Source of the DNA: Typhlomys cinereus
Taxonomy: Eukaryota; Chordata; Mammalia; Rodentia; Platacanthomyidae
Length of the DNA stretch: 64,000 bases
Direction: 5' to 3'
Assembly: GCA_023101885.1 (NCBI GenBank)
Contig: JALPQD010000916.1
Coordinates: 236,001 to 300,000, forward strand
Notes under the pieces: generated by a model
What the model saw: only the letters and a program-made list of their open reading frames with translations
Told to the model about the DNA's origin: nothing
Database searches by the model: none
Position numbers and translations under genes: made by a program
Shown: piece after piece, positions 57,595 through 64,000 of the stretch
Numbering within the stretch: position 1 is the first letter of the stretch
Layout of the letters: every line of letters begins with the position of its first letter

Positions 57595-58265
57595 GTGTAT
57601 GTGTTCATGTATGTCGTTTGCATGCATGTGGGTATGCACATGTGCATATGTGTGCATATATGTGGATGAGTGTGCATGTGTTTATATGGTGCCTGCATGC
57701 ATATGCATGTGCACATGTGTATGTGTGTATGCATGTATATATGTGTGAATGAGTGCTGTTTATGTGTGTTGCTTGCTTCCATGTGTGTGTGCACATGTGC
57801 GTGTGTGTGTATGTGTGGATGAGTGTGCATGTGTTTTTGTGTATTGCTTTTATGCATGTGTGTGTGCACGTGTGGATGCACGTATATATTGTGGATGGGT
57901 GTGTGTGTTTATGTGTGTTGCTTGCACGCATGTGTGTGTGCACGTGTGGATGCACGTATATATTGTGGATGGGTGTGTGTGTTTATCTGTGTTGCGCATG
58001 TGTGGATGCACGTATATATTGTGGATGGGTGTGTGTGTTTATCTGTGTTGCTTGCACATATGTGTGTTGCGCACATGTGGATGCACGTATATATTGTGGA
58101 TGGGTGTGTGTGTTTATGTGTACTGCTTGCACACGTGTGTGTGCACGTATGGATGCACGTATATATGTGTGGATGGGTGTGTGTGTTTATGTGTGTTGCG
58201 CACGTGTGGATGCACGTATATATTGTGGATGGGTGTGTGTGTTTATCTGTGTTGCTTGCATGCAT
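57595..58265. repeat. TG-rich minisatellite, up to 72 bp unit
   Basis: The ordered part (about 57840-58265) has about six units: GTGTGCACGTGTGGATGCAC, GTATATATTGTGGATGGGTG and a TGTGTTTATGTGTGTTGCTT tail. Short units of about 54 bp lack the GCTTGCACGCATGTG part. The left part is an irregular version with the same vocabulary. Each unit has a GCACGTGT E-box-like word and a TATATAT step. Confidence 0.95.
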
Positions 58266-58369
58266 GAGCCACTGCAGGGAACAAGCACGGGTGAAGTTCC
58301 TCAGGCACCCCCGACCTTGCTTGTCCTGGCCTGGGGCTCATGGAGAAGGCTGTGGCCAACCAAGGAGCC

Positions 58370-58495
58370 CTAAGCATCCTCCTGTCTTCATCTCCCCAGC
58401 ACTGGAGTTAAACAGCAGCCAAGATGCCCGGAATTTCACATGGGAGCTAGAGAATGGGTCTCAGGTCCTCACACATGCATAGCAAGTGAGTCGCA
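58370..58495 (-). mobile_element. B2/B3-type SINE head, reverse orientation
   Basis: CAGCACTGGAGTTAAACAGC, CAAGATGCCCGGAATTTC, GGGTCTCAGGTCCTCACAC and ATGCATAGCAAGTGAGTC follow the reverse complement of a B2/B3 element in order. Confidence 0.65.
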
Positions 58496-59515
58496 ACCCG
58501 AACCATTGTTTGTACTTGCGCGCAGAATCCCTCTCTCAGTTGAGTGTCTTAGTCATTCAGAAAGTATTAGCTCCTTAAATAATTCAGCTTTTCTAAATGT
58601 TGACAGGATTCACGCCAAGCACAGCTCGCTGGCTGGAATCACTGCCGGTCTCATCAAAGAAGTCTTCAAGTATCGAGCGCTGTCAGGATTGCAGCAGCAG
58701 ACATCTTTTGCCAGAGTCCTAATTTTTGCTTGAAAGCACAAACATCGTTGGTGACAAATAAGCTCAGTCTTTCCTTTGAGGTGGCTTGTGCGTCTCATTA
58801 GTTTTCAGAGACAGATCTGCCAGACTTCCACGACTCGACAGCCTTCCCTCTCTGGTCATAGTTCACGTCCACAGTGGCGAGTGGAAAGAGAGACCCAAGG
58901 AGCTTACAGCTCAGCACCGCGGCTCCAGGGAGCTGTGATGCTTCCCTGTGCGTCTACAGAGCTCATTGTCATTTCCATTTTGTCAAACTGACTACTAAAA
59001 TATACACACGCAGGGTCAAGATTCAGGAAAATTAAGTTTACTTCTTCATCATAAACATTCTGAAATTAAGCTGGACTTGTCCTGTCTCTCCCTCCTTCTG
59101 TCCTTCTTTCCATGTATCAAGTGGGGAAGAATATGGCTTCCAGTTTATTTTGTTGGGTTGGCTGAACTTGTTGCAAGCTGCTGACTTTGACCTGCTGGTT
59201 CCCCCCACACCATGTGGTCAGCAGTGAGAAATGATGTCTTACCATTATGAAAGAGTTTTTAAGATAAAACAAAGCACACATTTCAATAAATTGCCCCAGG
59301 AAAAGTAAACATGCACAGGCCAAATGACCGAGGCTCAGGCTCATAAGCTTTGTGAGTCTCATTCCTGTGGACAAGGGAATTGAGTGTAAATGAAAATGGC
59401 TGACGTGGAGAACCCCGGGACCTCCCAACAGGACAGCAGGTCAGGTGTGGAGAGAGAGAACCTAGGTGCTGCTTGCAGGGTGCTATGAAGATGGGAAGGG
59501 AAGCAACAGGAGAGC
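58496..59515. other. Non-coding sequence, nothing recognised
   Basis: Moderately AT-rich unique sequence; no gene or named repeat seen. Confidence 0.4.
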
Positions 59516-59806
59516 TGGGGCTGGAGAGACAGAGGGCTTGAGGGATGGGGGCTGGAGAGACGGGGGCTGGAGAGACAGAAGGCTGGAGAGACAGAGGGCT
59601 GGAGAGATGGGGCTGGAGAGACAGAGGGCTGGAAAGAGGGGGTTGGAAAGACAGAGGGCTTGAGCGATGGGGCTGGAGAGACAGAGGGCTGGAGAGACGG
59701 GGGCTGGAGAGACAGGGGACTTGAGGGATGGGGGCTAGAGAGACAGAGGGCTGGAGAGACGGGGGCTGGAGAGATGGGGGCTGGAGAGACGGGGGCTGGA
59801 GAGACA
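59516..59806. repeat. Purine-rich minisatellite, 15-16 bp unit, about 18 copies
   Basis: Units GGGCTGGAGAGACAGA and GGGGGCTGGAGAGACG alternate irregularly, with a TTGAGGGATG variant recurring at spaced intervals. The core GGGCTGGAGAGA equals the head of the rodent-type SINE at 23363, so the array may have been seeded by a SINE head, though simple coincidence of a purine-rich word is also possible. Confidence 0.94.
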
Positions 59807-60088
59807 GGAAGAAGCAAACTGATCAACAGCTGGAAAAAGAGCGTAACAGACACACCCACAGGCTGATGGATGATTGGAAGGTGCACAGTGTGTCCTGGGA
59901 AGGCAGGCACCTGAGAATGGCCACCACACCCTCACTGCTTGTGTGTGGGGAGGTGTTACAGGTCCTGGTGATGGTCTGCACTTCCGGCCCTGGAAGACGT
60001 GCCTGTGAAACCCCAGAGAAAAGTATTGAGGAGTTAGAGCAAACGGTGATTCTCAGTCACTCTTGGGCTTCCACTGGCATAGACAGAG

Positions 60089-60089
<1 letters not shown>

Positions 60090-60144
<55 letters not shown>
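60090..60144. repeat. (CT)n microsatellite
   Basis: About 27 pure CT dinucleotides. Confidence 0.98.
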
Positions 60145-60146
<2 letters not shown>

Positions 60147-60499
60147 GGCGCATCAGTGCAGGTCCACCTCTCGGAACCTGCCTCTCAAGCTCCTTCCAGA
60201 TGCTTCACAGTTCAGGGCTCACTGAGTCTTCAGCCCTTTGTTCTCTTTCTCTTTCTGGACGTGAACGAGGAGTGATCGCATTCGTCTGTCTGAGGCTGTC
60301 CAGGTCCCAGCGCAGTAACTGAAGACACTGTCCTTGGCCATTGCACGGCGCTCGCGTTTTTATTAAGCGTCTCATAAAAGAATGAGTTTATTTGCATCCT
60401 TGAATCTCAGATGCTTTGTGCCACTCTGTTTTGGCGACCAGAGCTTCATGGCGTGTTCTGAGTTGGGTTCTTTGTGCCCAAGGTTGTTTTAAATGTTTG
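60145..60499. other. Non-coding sequence, nothing recognised
   Basis: Unique stretch before a reverse-oriented L1 fragment. Confidence 0.35.
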
Positions 60500-61250
60500 G
60501 GGGTTTATTTCCCAAGGAATTCTAGGGCTGTGCTACTTCAAATTTCTGCAGAAATTGCACAATAATTTTTATAGGTATCATACTGAATTTGAATTTTGGC
60601 AATAGTTGATATTTCAGCAATATCAATTCTCCCTACCCAGGGCATGGGCCATCTCTGCGTTGATTCTTCCTGGATTTCCCCAGGAGTCCTTTATGTAGAC
60701 AGCTTCCTTCCACTGCTTTAACCTGGCAGTTAAGTATTTGTTCTGCATTTTAATGTGCATTACAGGTGGCCTCTTTCACCAGGTGTATATGGAGACGCCT
60801 GGTGAACTGGGTCCTTGTGGAGACTCCACAATTCTCTGTGACGCTGTGTTCTCACGGGGACACCAGGATTCTGCCTGACCCCGCATCCTCGATGAGTCCT
60901 GATAGGATCCTGGTTCTTGTTTTTCTTTGGTGGAGTTCAGATTTTTCTTGATATGTATTGGTATTACTAGAACATTCCGTTTTCTTACCAGTTTTCATGG
61001 CTTTTCTTTCTTTCCTCTGGCTGACTGCAGACTCTGAGCCGTGCGGAGTGGATGCGCAGGCTGCTCTGTCTTACCACATCACCACCCCCAAACACGTGGG
61101 CTCCATGCACCCAGCTGGGTCGACGTGCTTCCTTCGACGTCACCGGGAAGGATGCTAAATTTATCCAACACTGTTCTGCAAGGATTAGGTGTTGTTCTTA
61201 TTTCTTAGCTTAAGTGAAGTGTGAATTAACACGTTCATGGTATTCCCTGG
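60500..61250 (-). mobile_element. Degraded L1 ORF2 fragment, reverse orientation
   Basis: GGTATCATACTGAATTTGAA, TTTCAGCAATATCAATTCTC, GGGCATGGGCCATCTCTGC and GGATGCTAAATTTATCCAAC follow in order the antisense of L1 ORF2 (from the C-terminal side back into the reverse transcriptase). Interrupted by non-matching sequence and stops; inactive. Confidence 0.72.
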
Positions 61251-62019
61251 CTGGCAGGAGTTAGCCAGTTTGATGCTACTTTGCCATGTAACATGGGGTC
61301 TCTTTCCCACTTTGGCCCCAGTTTTTTCTTGTGTCCAGTGAAATCCTGGACATCAACTGTGATGCTGTGCTGTGCGTAAAGGAGCAGAGACTGGGAAATA
61401 CCCAAGTCCTTCCGAGAATGGACGCTCTCAGGGCAGCGCTGGACATGTCCACATCCAGTCTCTTCCTGTCCTGCAGGTACGGAAAGTTGTTGTTTTAATA
61501 TGAAAGGTCCTAGAAAGACAATAAAATTGAAGCTCAAATAGCCAAACTTTCCTTACAGGTGAAACACTGTGGGAGGACTTGTGGACAAGGGATCTGTGCT
61601 CCTTGCACGGCGCAAGCTGCCTCATGCCCGGGCAGAAGGAAACAGTGTTTTGAGAAAAATGAAGAACAAAATCCAGGCAATGTGCCTCGAGCAAGGCCAG
61701 GAGATGGGGAGACATTCAAGCAAGAGTGGGGGGCGGAGGGGGGAGGTTTCCCTGGGACCATCTGACCCAGGAAGAGAGAAACAGGTGAACACAGCTGCAG
61801 GCGGCGTGGGGCTGCGCTCCCTCCCACAGGAGAGGGTCTTTCCGAAGGACAAAGATAAACCCACCCAAGCGCCTGTCACTCCTGCGAAGTCAAGCCCCGA
61901 TCTGTCGGCTGGCAGTTCAGGGAACTGGATTAGCTCCTCTGTGCTACGTCTCCAGGAATTCAGTTCCTGGTCCATGTTCTGCTCCAACTCTTAGCAAATA
62001 GTCCAGGCAGCACTGCATG
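61251..62019. other. Non-coding sequence, nothing recognised
   Basis: Unique sequence. A plus-strand frame (61569-61994) is open for 141 codons but I recognise no domain in it. Confidence 0.4.
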
Positions 62020-62175
62020 GTCCTTGTCCCCTCCCCTCCGTCCCCGCCCTTCTCTCTGCTGTCTCTTCTGTCTCCCTCTGTTCTCTCTCCTCTTTCTCTC
62101 CCCTCTCTCTTTTCTCATTCTTGTCTCTCTGCTCTATCTCTCTCTATTCTCCTCTCTCTCCATTGTCCTCTCTTT

Positions 62176-62223
<48 letters not shown>
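62020..62223. repeat. Polypyrimidine tract ending in pure (CT)n
   Basis: Irregular CTCTCT/CTGTCTC words give way to about 22 pure CT dinucleotides (62179-62223). Confidence 0.95.
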
Positions 62224-62225
<2 letters not shown>

Positions 62226-63445
62226 ATCATATAATCTACAAAGGAGACGGGCGCGTGTAGATTAAGAGTAGAAACAGACCGTCTTCAACTTTGAAGGTCC
62301 TAACATGAGTGGGTGCTGCACGGGGCTAATGGAAGCTGCACTATCTTTTACATTTCAAAAGCCTTTTGGATTCCTGCCGTCGTGGTCAGCAGAGTTGGAG
62401 TTCTAACAAGCACTTTTCACAAAGCTCTATTAAGAGCCATAAACTTTACTTTCTTCTAATTCTCCTTAAAACATTTTTGGTCCCTCTGTGGTGAACAGGG
62501 ACAGAGACGATGTATCTTTAAATACGAAGAAAGCATTTTAATACTCTCATAAACATCATCTCCTCTCTGGCCTGCCAGGGGAAAGTCGAACAGCCGGGCA
62601 CCCGGGGAAGCCATCGGGGCAAACAATACAAGAGTCATTATTGTAACTAAATTAGACCGTTTGTTTTCCTTCCCTCAAATCAAATTGTGTAGGGGCTGCT
62701 TTATTGCAAAACAGACATTAAAATTCCAGCAAGACCTCAGAGAGAAAGTAATTTCTATTTTATCAGTGTTGTAAAGCTGTCTTTAAGTTCTGAAGCAGGA
62801 AATATTGTGAGGATATTTATAGCTTCGCCTCCAAAGCCAGTTTGAATAGAAATGTTAGCGCGGGTGCCGGGCTGTCACACCGCTCAGCGGAGCAGGGAAT
62901 TTCAAAGAATTTGTGAATTACTGTTCTGGTCTTGACACGTCTCAGCGAGGCTGGTGTGTGTCTGGATCTGTTTGGTGTTTGGGGAGATAATGATTTAAGA
63001 CCTGGGCTGCTTCAAGGGAGATTTTGCTGATGTTCTAGTCCTAGTCAATTTTGCATGTCAAGCCTCTGGAACGAAGGAGGGTTGCGCTTGGCCATCCCGG
63101 AACTCTGACGGGCTGGGGCATTCCCTGCCGCGCTGCCTTCCTCTCCCTCCTGCTCTTCCTCCCCCCAGACCTGCCCACAGGGCCAGGTCCCCACAGCTGT
63201 CCACACTGTTCGCTGAGTTCTGACAGTTATTGGCATCTTGGTTGTGCCCTGGGGCTGTGGACTCTATGTTTATCTCTCGTGCCTTCCCTCGTGGTGCTCC
63301 AGCCCCCCATTGGAAGACCCTCCCCTGCAAAGTGCAGCCTGTTTCACCAGGGAGAGAACAGAAAGCTGAAGACAGAGAGGCTGAGACACCAGAGCCTCAG
63401 GAGATGGATGGGGAGAGTCTGGGGTCGTCCCCAATGCTCTTTCTA
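62224..63445. other. Repeat-free sequence with a candidate conserved island
   Basis: At about 62640-62860 are TTATTGCAAAACAGACATTA, GAAAGTAATTTCTATTTTAT and GAGGATATTTATAGC, AT-rich and non-repetitive, like an enhancer island. The rest (63060-63445) is GC-rich with no recognised gene. Confidence 0.35.
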
Positions 63446-64000
63446 GGTGCTCCCTGTAGATCCTCCACGTAGGTGCTCCCTGTAGATCCTCCACGTAGGT
63501 GCTCCCTCCGGGTGCTCCCCTGGGTGCTCCCCTGAGTGCTCCTCTGAGTGCTCCTCCGGGTGCTCCCCTGGGTGCTCCCCTGCGTGCTCCCCTGGGTGCT
63601 CCCCTGCGTGCTCCCCTGAGTGTTCCTCCGGGTGCTCCCCTGGGTGCTCCTCTGGGTGTTCCGGGTGCTCCTCCGTGTGCTCCCCTGGGTGTTCCTCCGT
63701 GTGCTCCCCTGGGTGTTCCTCCGGGTGCTCCCCTGGGTGCTCCTCCGTGTGCTCCTCCGAGTGATCCCCTGAGTGCTCCCCTGAGTGCTCCTCCGGATGC
63801 TCTTCTGGGTGCTCCTCCGGATGCTCTTCTGGGTGCTCCTCCGGGTGCTCCCCTGGGTGCTCCTCTGGGTGCTCCCCTGGGTGCTCCCCTGGGTGCTCCT
63901 CTGGGTGCTCCTCTGGGTGCTCCCCTGAGTGCTCCCCTGAGTGCTCCTCTGGGTGCTCCTCCGGGTGCTCCCCTGGGTGCTCCTCCGTGTGCTCCTCCGG
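63446..64000. repeat. 12-bp minisatellite, about 43 copies, runs off the window
   Basis: Two 26-bp units (GGTGCTCCCTGTAGATCC+TCCACGTA) seed the array. Then 12-bp units of GTGCTCCCCTGG alternate with GTGCTCCTCCGG or GAGTGCTCCTCT variants, with a few 9-bp steps (GGTGTTCCG). Total length is unknown because it reaches base 64000. TGCTCC is invariant in nearly all units. Confidence 0.96.

Noticed and set aside
1..64000. Interstitial telomeric repeats
   Set aside because: Subtelomeric character suggested a search for TTAGGG/CCCTAA arrays; none of two or more tandem copies was seen.

Overview
This window looks like non-coding mammalian, very probably rodent, nuclear DNA. I could not support a single protein-coding exon, tRNA, rRNA or other conventional gene. 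The rodent call rests on interspersed repeats: B1- and B4-like SINEs (8.6, 12.8, 37.1, 43.6 kb), B2/B3-type SINE pieces (19.5, 43.8, 44.0, 58.4 kb), a MaLR LTR resembling the rodent MTE/ORR1 group (38.1 kb), degraded L1 copies and MIR fossils. B2/B3 SINEs point to Myodonta (muroids plus jerboas and relatives). A tRNA-headed SINE with a CA-rich tail (15.6 and 23.4 kb) is not the standard mouse or rat form. Its 3' half faintly resembles jerboa SINEs, so a dipodoid relative is possible, but that is an inference.

The outstanding property is tandem repetition. More than 20 unrelated minisatellites (unit lengths about 12 to 72 bp), plus long TG/CA and polypyrimidine tracts, lie in 64 kb. The main ones are at 0.6-2.4, 6.75-7.2, 11.0-11.8, 13.4-14.0, 15.8-16.6, 27.2-28.3, 30.2-30.6, 36.0-36.9, 39.5-39.9, 47.4-48.6, 52.7-53.4, 57.6-58.3, 59.5-59.8 and 63.4-64.0 kb (the last runs off the edge). 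Many GC-rich minisatellites in a gene-poor interval are typical of subtelomeric DNA, but no TTAGGG array is visible. Long open frames in the window are translations of these arrays and are not genes.

Mobile elements form the second layer. Four copies of one 408-424 bp LTR family (TG...CA ends) lie at 14.9, 20.2, 26.4 and 46.0 kb. Three have exact 5-bp target duplications, and one sits inside an L1. L1 ORF2 remnants occur at 19.8 (minus), 33.0 (plus) and 60.5 kb (minus), with a possible older L1 piece at 45.0 kb. One SINE (23.36 kb) has a perfect 17-bp target duplication.

Between the repeats are AT-richer, repeat-free islands (about 5.7, 6.1, 9.8, 18.2, 23.1, 24.5, 35.7, 37.3, 43.0 and 62.6 kb). 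They contain octamer and homeodomain-type words and look like conserved non-coding elements of a gene desert; alignment would be needed to show this. The clearest regulatory word is a full CTCF core match at 7883-7896. The most unusual pair of arrays is at 52.7-53.4 kb: 21 canonical E-boxes (CACGTG) in about 410 bp, followed within 100 bp by eight units built around a 16-bp palindrome. No new biological system is demonstrated.
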